Below are positions 33,682 through 42,503 of a DNA stretch of 64,000 nt, in pieces (position 1 is the first letter of the stretch; every line of letters begins with the position of its first letter). Below the pieces are notes generated by a model. It saw only the letters and a program-made list of their open reading frames with translations. It searched no databases and was not told the origin of the DNA. The DNA is from Pseudomonadota bacterium (lineage in GTDB: Bacteria; Pseudomonadota; Gammaproteobacteria; QQUJ01): NCBI GenBank assembly GCA_008501635.1, contig QQUJ01000017.1:124001-188000 (forward strand), in the 5' to 3' direction. The translations under genes were made by a program, and so were the position numbers.

Positions 33682-34456
33682 GGAGCCGCTGGTGGCCATG
33701 CGCGTCGCGGGTGGAGTGGCGTACCTGACACTCAATCGCGCCGGGCGTCACAACAGCCTGGTGCCTGCTTTCCTTGAGGAACTGCTGGATTGCCTCGGTG
33801 CGATACGCTCGAACACCCGGATCAACGCTGTCGTGTTGGCGGCGGCAGGATCGAGTTTTTCGACGGGCGGCGATGTGCGGGAAATCCAGCGGCAGGGATC
33901 AACGATCGCCAGCTACGCCGAACGTTTGGTCGGGTTGCTCAATGAAGCTGTGCTCGACCTGTTTGATTTGAGGGTGCCTCTGATCGGGCGTGTGCAGGGG
34001 CCGGTAACCGGCGGCGCGCTCGGTCTGGTGCTGGCCTGCGATCTGGTGGCAGTGACACCGCGGGTGTTTTTTGCCCCCTACTACGTGGAGGTCGGCTTCA
34101 GTCCCGACGGCGGTTGGACCGCCTTGCTGCCCGAGCGTATCGGCAGCCACCGAGCGGGAGAGATTCAGCTCCTCAATCGTCATGTCGGCGCCGTCGAGGC
34201 GGTGGCATTGGGGATCGCTGATTGCGTGGTCGAGGATGGTGCACTGGATGCGCAAATCGATCTGTGGTTATCCAGCCTGCAGAAGAAAAGCGGTGCCGGC
34301 TTGCAGGCGACCAAGCGACTCTTGCTCACGCCGCAAAGGCGCGCGCGCTATGCCGCAGCCCTGGAGGAGGAGCGCAAAAGTTTCGTAACACAGGTGGGCA
34401 GTGAAGAGGCCCGTCGCGGCATGGCCAGATTTCTCGACCGACGCCTGGCCTGTTAA
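33674..34456 (+). CDS. Enoyl-CoA hydratase/isomerase family protein
   Basis: 260 aa crotonase-fold enzyme. The oxyanion-hole residues are in SSFSTGGDVREIQ and GPVTGGALGLVLACDLV, and the later VGFSPDGGWTALLPERIG is in the usual place. The first catalytic Glu position near GALGL is not clearly present, so hydratase versus isomerase is open. GTG 33674 overlaps the TetR stop. Cytoplasmic; acts on an enoyl-CoA made downstream of the ligase in the same operon. Confidence 0.88.
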   Translation: MTEEPLVAMRVAGGVAYLTLNRAGRHNSLVPAFLEELLDCLGAIRSNTRINAVVLAAAGSSFSTGGDVREIQRQGSTIASYAERLVGLLNEAVLDLFDLRVPLIGRVQGPVTGGALGLVLACDLVAVTPRVFFAPYYVEVGFSPDGGWTALLPERIGSHRAGEIQLLNRHVGAVEAVALGIADCVVEDGALDAQIDLWLSSLQKKSGAGLQATKRLLLTPQRRARYAAALEEERKSFVTQVGSEEARRGMARFLDRRLAC

Positions 34457-34485
34457 GCAGCGAAAAGGGGAGCGGTTCAAGCGCC

Positions 34486-36024
34486 ATGTTTTCATTGTTC
34501 GATATTGCCGCCAAACGGGCCGAGCTGATGCCCGACAAAGTGGCACTGGAAGAATTGGACAGCGGTCAGCGCATTACCTATGCCATGCTGAACGAGCGCG
34601 CCAATCGTTTCGCCGAAGCGCTGCAGCGATTAGGTATCGAACCGGGGGAACGCATCGCGATACTGTGTCACAACATCGCCGCCTTCTTCGAGATTCTGTT
34701 CGGCTGCGCCAAGGCGGGTGTTGTGCTGGTGCCTTTGAACTGGCGCCTGACACCCGCGGAACTGCGCCCCCTGCTCGACGATTGTGGCGCGCGACTGCTG
34801 TTCCACGATGATGCGACCGCGTCGCTGGCCGCCGCGCTGCTGCAAACGCATCCCCTGCCCCAGTATCGCGTTCTGCCACACGGGGCGGCGGTAAGCGAGG
34901 GGAGCTATCAGGCGCTGCTGGCCGCGGGTGTGGGCCGCACCGAATGGCGCGATCCCTGGCCGGTGGAGGGGCTTTGGTACATGCTCTACACCTCGGGCAC
35001 CACGGGCGTTCCCAAGGCCGTGCTGCAGACCTTCGGCATGGCGCTGGCTAACGCGATCAACATCGGCCAGGCCATCGATCTTACGGGTCGGGATGTGACG
35101 CCGAACTATCTGCCGCTGTTTCATACCGCCGGCATCAATCTCCACACGCTGCCAACCTTGATTGTCGGCGGTAGCGTAAAGGTAATGCTGAAATTCGACC
35201 CTTCCGCCCTGCTGAGGCTGATCGGCGCAGGCGAACTGACCGCGCTTTTGGCGGTGCCCGCCGTCTACCAGGCGATGAGCCTGCATCCCGACTTCGAGCG
35301 TACCGATCTGCATCGTGTTCGCGCCTGGTCTGCGGGAGGCGCGGCGCTATCCGAGGGCCTGCTGCAGCTCTACGCCCGGCGGGGTGCGCGAATCTGTCAG
35401 GGTTATGGCATGACCGAAACCGGGCCGACGGTGTTCCTCATGGATGAGGCGAGCGTCGAACGCAAACCCGGCTCTATCGGCAAGCCGCAGCTGCTCACGC
35501 GCGTGCGCATCGTCGATGACGAAGGGCGTGATGTCGCGACGGGCGAAGCGGGCGAGTATCTGATCAAAGGCCCGAACGTAACCCCGGGTTATTGGAACCG
35601 GCCGGAGGCAACGCGCGAGGCGTTGGACGCCGATGGCTGGCTGCACACCGGGGATGTGGGGCGCTGCGATGAGGAGGGCTACTACTATATTGTCGATCGC
35701 ATCAAGGACATGTACATCTCGGGCGGGGAGAATGTCTATCCCGCCGAAGTGGAGCGCGTGCTGCTCACCCATCCCGCTGTCCTCGAAGCGGCAGTGGTTG
35801 GAGTTCCCGACGAACGTTGGGGAGAGGCTGGCTGCGCCTACCTGATACCGAAGCCCGGCCGGCAAATTGATACGGCGCAGGTTATCGCTTTTGCCCGGCA
35901 ATCACTGGCTGCCTATAAAGTGCCCAAGTCGATACGCGTGGTAGAGGATTTCCCGCGCACCCCGGCCGGCAAGGTGCAAAAACACCACTTGCGTGTGCAG
36001 AACCAAACGGTAGAAGACGCATGA
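34486..36024 (+). CDS. Acyl-CoA synthetase (AMP-forming ligase)
   Basis: 512 aa ANL-superfamily enzyme that activates a carboxylic acid with ATP and CoA. Core motifs: YTSGTTGVPKAV (about 168-179), QGYGMTETGP, the LHTGDVGRCDEEGYYYIVDR segment and hinge, IKDMYISGGENVYPAEVE, and the C-terminal catalytic Lys in RTPAGKVQKHHLR. No close match to a substrate-specific subgroup is evident; the size fits medium/long-chain or aromatic acid ligases. It should supply the acyl-CoA for the crotonase and the two hotdog proteins around it, with the acid imported by the adjacent ABC transporter. Confidence 0.93.
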   Translation: MFSLFDIAAKRAELMPDKVALEELDSGQRITYAMLNERANRFAEALQRLGIEPGERIAILCHNIAAFFEILFGCAKAGVVLVPLNWRLTPAELRPLLDDCGARLLFHDDATASLAAALLQTHPLPQYRVLPHGAAVSEGSYQALLAAGVGRTEWRDPWPVEGLWYMLYTSGTTGVPKAVLQTFGMALANAINIGQAIDLTGRDVTPNYLPLFHTAGINLHTLPTLIVGGSVKVMLKFDPSALLRLIGAGELTALLAVPAVYQAMSLHPDFERTDLHRVRAWSAGGAALSEGLLQLYARRGARICQGYGMTETGPTVFLMDEASVERKPGSIGKPQLLTRVRIVDDEGRDVATGEAGEYLIKGPNVTPGYWNRPEATREALDADGWLHTGDVGRCDEEGYYYIVDRIKDMYISGGENVYPAEVERVLLTHPAVLEAAVVGVPDERWGEAGCAYLIPKPGRQIDTAQVIAFARQSLAAYKVPKSIRVVEDFPRTPAGKVQKHHLRVQNQTVEDA

Positions 36025-36434
36025 ACAGCGCAAGACTACCGGCCGCGGGCACCCGCATCCAGCTCGAACGGGTATTTACCCAGGCCGACTTCGATCTTTT
36101 TGCACGCCTGAGCGGTGACAACAATCCGATCCATGTCGATCCTCACTTTTCGGCTACGACCCGTTTTGGGCGCACCGTTGCCCACGGCATGTTGCTCTAC
36201 AGTGCGCTGTGGAGTGCGATCGGGACGCGTTTCCCCATGGTGCGGCAGATCGAACAGCAGTTGATGTTTCCAGCGCCCACCTACGCTGAGGATCCGATGC
36301 TGCTGGAGATCGAGGTGAGCGGCTACCCGACGGCTGACCGATGCGCCCTGTCGATGCGTGTGCGCCGCGCGATGGACGATGTAGTCACCCTTGAAGGCAC
36401 GACGGTGATCGAACTGGATGAGGCGGGCCGATGA
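36021..36434 (+). CDS. MaoC-like (R)-enoyl-CoA hydratase subunit
   Basis: 137 aa single hotdog. It has the hydratase signature FARLSGDNNPIHVDPHFS, with the catalytic Asp and His in the D-x4-H spacing, followed by TVAHGMLLYSALWSAIG. It overlaps both neighbours by four bases (ATGA). It should hydrate an enoyl-CoA. Probably the catalytic half of a heteromer with the next gene product, which lacks these residues. Confidence 0.9.
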   Translation: MNSARLPAAGTRIQLERVFTQADFDLFARLSGDNNPIHVDPHFSATTRFGRTVAHGMLLYSALWSAIGTRFPMVRQIEQQLMFPAPTYAEDPMLLEIEVSGYPTADRCALSMRVRRAMDDVVTLEGTTVIELDEAGR

Positions 36435-36859
36435 ACATTGGTGACCGCGCCCAGGTGCAACGTGTTTTCGATCGTCAGGTGCTCGCCGAGTTTGCTGCTT
36501 TGACGGGCTCGAAGGCGTCACCACCTGATCACGTCCCCGAGCCGCTGATCGCGGGATTGTTCTCTTACCTGCTGGGCGCCGAGCTTCCCGGTTTCGGCAC
36601 CAACTACATGAAACAAGCGTTGCATTTTCACGCTACCGCCGAGGTCGGCGAATCATTGACCGCGTCGGTGACGATCACACGCCTTCGCCCCGACAAGGCT
36701 TTGGTCGATCTGTCCACGCGTTGCTCGGGCACGGGCGATCGCTTGATCTGCGAAGGCCGGGCGCTGGTGCTGGTCAAGGATGTGGGGCGGGCAAATCCCA
36801 TCAACCCCGGGAACAACGGGGACCAACAATGTAGGACTACCGAGGCAAGAGGAGGTTGA
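36431..36859 (+). CDS. MaoC-like hotdog protein lacking the catalytic dyad
   Basis: 142 aa. The fold is recognised by EPLIAGLFSYLLGAELPGFGTNYMKQALHFHATAEVGESLTASVTITRLRPDK in sections, the usual MaoC central helix and strand order. However, the D-x4-H hydratase dyad is missing (TGSKASPPDHVPEPL instead). It overlaps the catalytic paralog by four bases. By analogy with two-gene hydratases such as ChsH1/ChsH2, the pair probably forms one enzyme in which this subunit binds the acyl chain. That is inference. Confidence 0.8.
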   Translation: MNIGDRAQVQRVFDRQVLAEFAALTGSKASPPDHVPEPLIAGLFSYLLGAELPGFGTNYMKQALHFHATAEVGESLTASVTITRLRPDKALVDLSTRCSGTGDRLICEGRALVLVKDVGRANPINPGNNGDQQCRTTEARGG

Positions 36860-36864
36860 GCATC

Positions 36865-38079
36865 ATGAAGAGCAAGGTACAACTTTTGAAGACGATCATG
36901 ACTGTCGGCAGCGCGGCCGTGTTGGCGCTGGGAATAAGCGGCGCGGCGCAAGCCGCAGGGGATCCTTACAAGATCGCCCACATCTATGGTAAGACCGGAC
37001 CGTTCGAGGCCTACGCTGCGCAATCGCACCGCGGTTTGATGTTGGGTCTGGAATTCGCCACCGGCGGGACCATGATGGTCAACGGACGTAAGATCGAGGT
37101 GATCGAGAAAGATACCCAGCTCAAACCGGATCTGGGTAAAACGCTGCTGGCGGAAGCCTACGGGGATGACGGCGTGACGCTGGCGGTGGGTCCGGTCTCC
37201 TCGGGTGTTGCCTTGGCGATGCTGCCGGTGGCCAAGGAGTACGAGAAGGTGCTGATCGTTGAGCCCGCGGTGGCGGACTCCATTACCGGTTCGGACTGGA
37301 ATCGTTACGTCTTTCGCACCGGACGCAACTCCTCGCAGGACGCTATCTCCAATGCGGTTGCCCTGGGCAAACCAGGAACCGTGATTGCTACCCTGGCCCA
37401 GGACTACGCCTTTGGTCGCGATGGTGTTGCCGCCTTCAAAGAGGCGTTGGCGGGAACCGGTGCCAAGTTGGCGTTTGAAGAGTACGCTCCGCGCGATACC
37501 ACTGATTTCACCGCCTCGGCCCAACGGATCTTCGATGCGCTGAAGAACGAACAGGGGCGCAAGATTATCTGGGTAATCTGGGCGGGTAAGGGCAATCCTT
37601 TGGGTAAGCTGAAAGCGCTGAATCCCGAGCGCCTGGGCGTCGAACTGGCTTCCGGCGGGAACATCCTGGCGGCGATGGCGGCTTACAAGGAGATACCCGG
37701 TATGGAGGGGGCAACCTATTACTATCACGAAATCCCCAAGAATCCCGTCAATGACTGGTTGGTGAAGACTCATTATGAGCGTTTCAAAGAGCCACCGGAT
37801 TTCTTCACCGCCGGTGGTATGTCGGCAGGTATCGCCGTAGTCGAAGCGCTGAAGAACGCACCCTCCGGCGAGAGCGAAGCGTTGATCAAGGCCATGGAAG
37901 GGATGGTTTTCGAAACGCCCAAGGGCAAGATGATGTTCCGTAAGGAGGATCACCAGGCGCTGCAGTCCATGTATCACTTCAAGATCCGCGTCGATCCTGA
38001 TGTCGCTTGGGGCATACCCGAGTTGGTGCGTGAGTTGAGCATGGAAGAGATGAAAATCCCGGTGCGCAACACGCGCTAA
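36865..38079 (+). CDS. Branched-chain-type ABC transporter substrate-binding protein
   Basis: 404 aa periplasmic binding protein, type 1 fold. Signal peptide ends about residue 29 (SGAAQAAG). It then reads YKIAHIYGKTGPFEAYAAQSHRGLMLG and LAVGPVSSGVALAMLPVAKEY, typical of LivK-like proteins. ATG 36865 has GAGGAGG nine bases upstream; TTG 36856 is in frame but lies in the RBS. Members bind amino acids, but also urea and aromatic or aliphatic acids. The pathway genes upstream suggest a carboxylic acid. A strong hairpin separates it from livG. Confidence 0.93.
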   Translation: MKSKVQLLKTIMTVGSAAVLALGISGAAQAAGDPYKIAHIYGKTGPFEAYAAQSHRGLMLGLEFATGGTMMVNGRKIEVIEKDTQLKPDLGKTLLAEAYGDDGVTLAVGPVSSGVALAMLPVAKEYEKVLIVEPAVADSITGSDWNRYVFRTGRNSSQDAISNAVALGKPGTVIATLAQDYAFGRDGVAAFKEALAGTGAKLAFEEYAPRDTTDFTASAQRIFDALKNEQGRKIIWVIWAGKGNPLGKLKALNPERLGVELASGGNILAAMAAYKEIPGMEGATYYYHEIPKNPVNDWLVKTHYERFKEPPDFFTAGGMSAGIAVVEALKNAPSGESEALIKAMEGMVFETPKGKMMFRKEDHQALQSMYHFKIRVDPDVAWGIPELVRELSMEEMKIPVRNTR

Positions 38080-38087
38080 GCGGCGAC

Positions 38088-38109
38088 GCCCGGCCCTTGC
38101 GGGCCGGGC
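38088..38109 (+). terminator. GC-rich hairpin between substrate-binding protein and ATPase genes
   Basis: GCCCGGCCC (38088-38096) and GGGCCGGGC (38101-38109) form a perfect 9-bp stem with loop TTGC. No long T-run follows, so it is probably a leaky terminator or 3' stabiliser that raises binding-protein mRNA over the rest of the transporter. Confidence 0.75.
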
Positions 38110-38140
38110 TTGTCCTCACGAATTGATACGGACGAACTCA

Positions 38141-38914
38141 GTGGCCGATCATGAACAGCCGACGTTGCAGACCGAGGAGCTGACCATACGCTTCGGCGGT
38201 CATGTGGCTGTCGAACGCGTCAGTTGCGATTTTCATCGGGGTTCACTGACCGCCATTGTTGGTCCCAACGGCGCGGGCAAAACCACCTACTTCAATCTGA
38301 TATCGGGTCAACTGTCCGCCACGCTGGGGCGGGTCCGCCTGTTCGGTGAGGATATTACCGGGCTGGGTCCCGCTGCCCGCACCCAGCGCGGCATTGGTCG
38401 CGCATTCCAGCTCACCAATCTCTTTCCGCAGTTGACGGTGCTCGAGAATGTGCGCCTCGCGGTGCAGGCGCGCAAGGGCGCGGGAAAGCGGCTCTTTTCC
38501 CTGGCCGTCAATCAGCGGGAATTGGTCGAGCAGGCGGAACACTGTCTGGCGCGCACGGGGCTGTTGGATAGAGCGGGTGATCAGGCTGCAGCGTTGCCAC
38601 ATGGCGATCAACGCAAGCTCGAAGTCGCTGTTCTATTGGCCCTGGAGAGCGAGGTGCTGATGTTCGACGAACCCACCGCCGGAATGAGTGTCGACGAGGT
38701 GCCGGTGGTGCTGGAACTTCTGCAGCAGATCAAACAGGACGCAGGCAAAACCATACTGCTGGTCGAGCACAAAATGGACGTGGTGCGATCGTTGGCCGAC
38801 CGTATCCTGGTGCTGCACAACGGGCGGCTGGTAGCCGACGGCGATCCGGAGACGGTAATCGCTTCGCCCATCGTCCAGGAGGCCTATCTGGGCAAGGCGA
38901 TGGCGAATGGATAA
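38141..38914 (+). CDS. livG: ABC transporter ATP-binding protein, LivG-like
   Basis: 257 aa. Walker A GPNGAGKTTYFN, signature LPHGDQRKLEVAV (the LivG form), Walker B EVLMFDEPTAGM and H-loop VEHKMD. One of the two ATPases of the branched-chain-type importer; cytoplasmic face. The start is uncertain: GTG 38141 chosen, TTG 38123 also in frame, both with weak RBS. Overlaps livF by eight bases. Confidence 0.92.
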   Translation: MADHEQPTLQTEELTIRFGGHVAVERVSCDFHRGSLTAIVGPNGAGKTTYFNLISGQLSATLGRVRLFGEDITGLGPAARTQRGIGRAFQLTNLFPQLTVLENVRLAVQARKGAGKRLFSLAVNQRELVEQAEHCLARTGLLDRAGDQAAALPHGDQRKLEVAVLLALESEVLMFDEPTAGMSVDEVPVVLELLQQIKQDAGKTILLVEHKMDVVRSLADRILVLHNGRLVADGDPETVIASPIVQEAYLGKAMANG

Positions 38915-39632
38915 TGCGATGCTGACGCTTTCCGATGTGCATACGCATATCGCCCAGTACCACATCCTGCAGGGCGTGAACCTGACGGTGCCGCGCAATG
39001 GCACCACGATGCTGTTGGGCCGCAACGGTGCGGGAAAGACCACCACCATGCGTACCATCATCGGTCTGTGGAGGGCCTCGCAGGGTGCAATAAACTTCGA
39101 TGGGGAGGAGATCACCAGCACCGCCACGCCCGATATCGCACAACGGGGTATCGCGTACGTACCCGAAAACATGGGGATCTTCTCGGACCTCAGTGTGCGC
39201 GAGAACCTGCTGCTCGCTGCTACCAGTGGCGCTATCGACGAGCAGCGGTTGCAGTGGCTGGTGGGCATCTTTCCAGCGCTAGGGACTTTTTGGAACAGCC
39301 GGGCGGGAAACCTGTCGGGTGGACAAAAACAGATGCTCGCTATCGGCCGTGCCGTGATCGAACCACGACGGCTGATACTGATCGATGAACCCAGCAAAGG
39401 GCTCGCTCCCGCCATTGTCAATGCCTTGATCGAGGCTGTGCTGGAACTCAAGGCGATGCAAACCACCATCCTGATGGTGGAACAGAATTTTCACATGGCC
39501 AGTGCGGTCGGCGATACCGTGGCGGTGATGGATGATGGTCGCATCATCCACTCCGGCACCATGGCGGAGCTGGTCGATGACACCGCGCTCCAGGCGCGCC
39601 TGCTTGGCCTTAGCATGGATTCGCACCAATGA
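38907..39632 (+). CDS. livF: ABC transporter ATP-binding protein, LivF-like
   Basis: 241 aa. Walker A GRNGAGKTTTMRT, signature LSGGQKQMLAIGRA, Walker B LILIDEPSKGLAP, H-loop VEQNF. Second ATPase of the importer. Overlaps livG (ATG 38907) and the permease gene (four bases), so expression is translationally coupled. Confidence 0.93.
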   Translation: MDNAMLTLSDVHTHIAQYHILQGVNLTVPRNGTTMLLGRNGAGKTTTMRTIIGLWRASQGAINFDGEEITSTATPDIAQRGIAYVPENMGIFSDLSVRENLLLAATSGAIDEQRLQWLVGIFPALGTFWNSRAGNLSGGQKQMLAIGRAVIEPRRLILIDEPSKGLAPAIVNALIEAVLELKAMQTTILMVEQNFHMASAVGDTVAVMDDGRIIHSGTMAELVDDTALQARLLGLSMDSHQ

Positions 39633-40648
39633 ACGAGACGACGTTACCGCCGGAGGCGGTTTCCTGGCGCGAGCGCCTGGGGCCGTATCTTCCCCACCTG
39701 ATCGTACCGATCGTGGCGTTGCTGGGTTTGATGCTGATGGGTAATTTCCCAGCCTGGGCAACGCTCACCATAGCCGGCATTGCCATGGGCATGATGATCT
39801 TCGTCATGGCCTCGGGGCTGACGCTGGTCTTTGGCTTGATGGATATTTTGAACTTCGGCCATGGTGCTTTTATTTCTCTGGGCGCTTTTGTCGGCGCTAG
39901 TGTGCTGCTTGCCCTGACGGGACTGACCGGCAGCACTTCACTGCTGGCCAATCTATTGGCGATCGGCGCGGCCTTGCTCGCGGCAGTGGCGGTCAGCGGC
40001 GCACTGGGTTTTCTCTTCGAGCGGGTCATCGTGCGGCCGGTCTACGGAGCGCATCTGAAACAGATTTTGGTCACGATGGGTGGACTGATCATCGCCGAGC
40101 AGTTGATCCATTTGATCTGGGGTCCGAATGCAATACCCCTGCCGCGCCCAACCGCACTGCGCGGTTCGTGGAGCTTCGGTGAGGTGGTGGTGGAAAAGTA
40201 CCGCATGGCCGCGGTGATGCTCGGCCTGGTGATCTTCGCGGCGCTGCATTGGGCGCTGGTCAAAACGCGCCTGGGGTTGTTGATTCGCGCCGGGGTGGAA
40301 AATCGCGAAATGGTAGAAGCCATGGGCTATCGCGTGCAGCGCCTTTTCGTGCTGGTGTTTGTCGCCGGCTCGGCACTGGCTGGATTGGGTGGAGTGATGT
40401 GGGGACTCTATGACGAACTGATTACCGCACATATGGGCCTGGATATTCTGATCCTGATCTTCATTGTCGTGATCATCGGTGGGCTGGGATCGGTGCAGGG
40501 TTGCTTTGTCGGGGCGTTGCTGGTGGGTTTGATGGCCAACTACACCGGTTATCTAGCACCGAAAATCGCTCTCGGTTCTAACATCCTGCTGATGGTGGTG
40601 ATCTTGATGTGGCGGCCGCAGGGCTTGCTTCCCGCGGCGAAGAGTTGA
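39629..40648 (+). CDS. livH: Branched-chain-type ABC transporter permease, LivH-like
   Basis: 339 aa integral membrane protein with about eight helices. Family motifs: GLTLVFGLMDILNFGHGAFISLGAF near residues 55-80, RAGVENREMVEAMGYRV (the coupling-helix EAA region) and FIVVIIGGLGSVQGCFVGAL. It forms half of the translocation pore with LivM. The N-terminal tail is longer than in E. coli LivH. Confidence 0.93.
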   Translation: MNETTLPPEAVSWRERLGPYLPHLIVPIVALLGLMLMGNFPAWATLTIAGIAMGMMIFVMASGLTLVFGLMDILNFGHGAFISLGAFVGASVLLALTGLTGSTSLLANLLAIGAALLAAVAVSGALGFLFERVIVRPVYGAHLKQILVTMGGLIIAEQLIHLIWGPNAIPLPRPTALRGSWSFGEVVVEKYRMAAVMLGLVIFAALHWALVKTRLGLLIRAGVENREMVEAMGYRVQRLFVLVFVAGSALAGLGGVMWGLYDELITAHMGLDILILIFIVVIIGGLGSVQGCFVGALLVGLMANYTGYLAPKIALGSNILLMVVILMWRPQGLLPAAKS

Positions 40649-40657
40649 AGGGCACCG

Positions 40658-41731
40658 ATGATGCTGAAGCTTCTGCTTTCACACGATCTTCCCCGCAGCC
40701 GAACTTTGTCGCTGCTGTTGATTACTGTGCTGATTGGATTGGCGCTGGCGCCTTTCCTTTTCCCCGGTACGCGCGCGCTCAATACTGCCGCTACGATATG
40801 CATCTTTATCGTGTTGGTGGCGAGTTACGATCTGCTGCTCGGTTACACCGGCATCGTTTCGTTTGCGCACACGATGTTCTTCGGCATCGGCGCCTATGGC
40901 GTGGCATTGACGTTGGATGCGTGGGGTGCGACGTGGGGCGTGGTGCTGGTCGGTACACTGATTGGGCTGGTGATCGCGGTGGCGCTGGCGCTGGTGATCG
41001 GTCTGCTGTCACTGCGCGTGCAGGCGATCTTCTTTGCCATGGTAACGCTGGCATTTGCCAGCGCCTTCCTGATTCTCGCCTCACAGCTTTCCGGATTGAC
41101 CGGCGGCGAGGATGGCTTGAGCTTTCAGATACCGCGAGTGCTGACGCCAGCGTTCAAGTTGCTGGACGACCCGCTCTTTGGGGTACGGATCACCGGCAAG
41201 ATCCTCGATTACTACCTGATTTTCTTCTGTTCGGCGGTGCTGTTTGTGCTGATGCTGCGCATGGTCAACTCGCCCTTCGGCAGGGTGCTGCAGGCGATTC
41301 GAGAGAATGAGTTTCGTGCCGAGGCACTGGGGTATCGCACGGTCTACTATCGCACGATGGCCAACTGCCTCTCAGCCGGTGTCGCAGCGTTGGCGGGTGT
41401 GTTGATGGCGTTGTGGCTCAAATACACCGGACCGGATACCACGCTGTCGCTCAGTATCATGATCGACATCCTGTTAATGCTGGTGATCGGCGGAATGGGT
41501 ACGATGTACGGTGCCGTGCTGGGCGTGACGCTTTTCGTGCTCGCCAAGAACTATCTGCAGAATCTGATGGGTGTTGCGGCCGAGGCGCTGGCCGCTGTGC
41601 CACTGCTGCCGCTGATCGTTCACCCGGATCGTTGGTTGTTGTGGCTGGGTGTGCTATTCATTCTCAGCGTCTACTTTTTTCCTACCGGCATTGTGGGCAA
41701 GCTGCGCAAAGCGTCCGGCAGTGGTCATTGA
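40658..41731 (+). CDS. livM: Branched-chain-type ABC transporter permease, LivM-like
   Basis: 357 aa with about nine to ten helices. Family motifs: YDLLLGYTGIVSFAHTMFFGIGAYGVAL, LQAIRENEFRAEALGY and LVIGGMGTMYGAVLGVTLF. Other half of the pore. It follows livH by nine bases and is the last gene of the long TetR-to-livM operon. The next gene converges from the other strand. Confidence 0.93.
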   Translation: MMLKLLLSHDLPRSRTLSLLLITVLIGLALAPFLFPGTRALNTAATICIFIVLVASYDLLLGYTGIVSFAHTMFFGIGAYGVALTLDAWGATWGVVLVGTLIGLVIAVALALVIGLLSLRVQAIFFAMVTLAFASAFLILASQLSGLTGGEDGLSFQIPRVLTPAFKLLDDPLFGVRITGKILDYYLIFFCSAVLFVLMLRMVNSPFGRVLQAIRENEFRAEALGYRTVYYRTMANCLSAGVAALAGVLMALWLKYTGPDTTLSLSIMIDILLMLVIGGMGTMYGAVLGVTLFVLAKNYLQNLMGVAAEALAAVPLLPLIVHPDRWLLWLGVLFILSVYFFPTGIVGKLRKASGSGH

Positions 41732-41827
41732 GCCGATGCCGGTTGGGCGGATGCAGGAGGCGCAACGGGCAGAGGGTCGGATCTTGTCGGATTTCATTCC
41801 TCAGCCCGACCTGAGTGGGTACAACCC

Positions 41828-42391
41828 TCAAGCCCGCGACATAAACACCCCGGTAGTGGTGTTGATCTTGATGCGTTCGCCGGTGGCCAGGTATTCGGGC
41901 ACCTGCACCACCAGCCCGGTCGGCAGGGTGGCCGGTTTGTTGCGCGCCGCGGCGGTAGCGCCTTTGATGGCGGGGGAGGTGTCGATCACCTCCATCACCA
42001 CGGTGGGGGGAAGCTGGATGCCGAGGAGTCTGCCGTCAACGATCAGGGCGTGGAGCCCCTCCAGTCCGTCGCTGAGGTAAGGCAACTCGTCGCTCAGGGC
42101 CTCATCGCTCAGGGTGTGCTGCTCGTAGGTTTCGCTGTCCATGAAGGTACAGCCGTCGGCGTCGCGGTAGAGCAATTGCACCGGGCGGCGCTCGAAGGCG
42201 ACCTCGCTCAATACCTCATCGCCCTTGAAACTGGCGGCGAACTTCTGACCGGTGGCGACCGCCCGTCCACGCACCTTGTAGAGGGTATTGCCGCTGCGCG
42301 AGGAGGCGGTCTGGACCTGCACGCCGTTGATATAGACGGTGCGGTTGTCCACCTGTATCACCATGCCGCTCTTGAGTTCGCTGGCCTTCAT
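41828..42391 (-). CDS. efpL: Elongation factor P-like protein EfpL (YeiP)
   Basis: 187 aa, three OB-like domains. The KOW-like N-domain carries ASSRSGNTLYK where the extended loop of EfpL lies. The C-terminal half (LPPTVVMEVIDTSPAIKG, then ARNKPATLPTGLVVQVPEYL) is nearly diagnostic. EfpL relieves ribosome stalling at XPPX and related motifs, and the loop differs from the modified lysine or arginine site of EF-P. Start at ATG 42391 (MKASELKSGMV) matches the family; the longer frame is upstream read-through. Confidence 0.94.
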   Translation of the reverse strand: MKASELKSGMVIQVDNRTVYINGVQVQTASSRSGNTLYKVRGRAVATGQKFAASFKGDEVLSEVAFERRPVQLLYRDADGCTFMDSETYEQHTLSDEALSDELPYLSDGLEGLHALIVDGRLLGIQLPPTVVMEVIDTSPAIKGATAAARNKPATLPTGLVVQVPEYLATGERIKINTTTGVFMSRA

Positions 42392-42503
42392 GCTGTGGAT
42401 TTCGCTGACGAGAACGCGGCGAATGATAACCCATCTCGCGGCTTGCGCCGCTCCTGGCAATAAAGCCGGCGCCTATAGCAGCGGGGTGCGCCGCGAAAAC
42501 CTC

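Noticed and set aside
36628-37977. 449-codon antisense frame over the hotdog and substrate-binding genes
   Set aside because: The plus strand carries the binding-protein motifs and good RBSs; the antisense frame has no domain or RBS.
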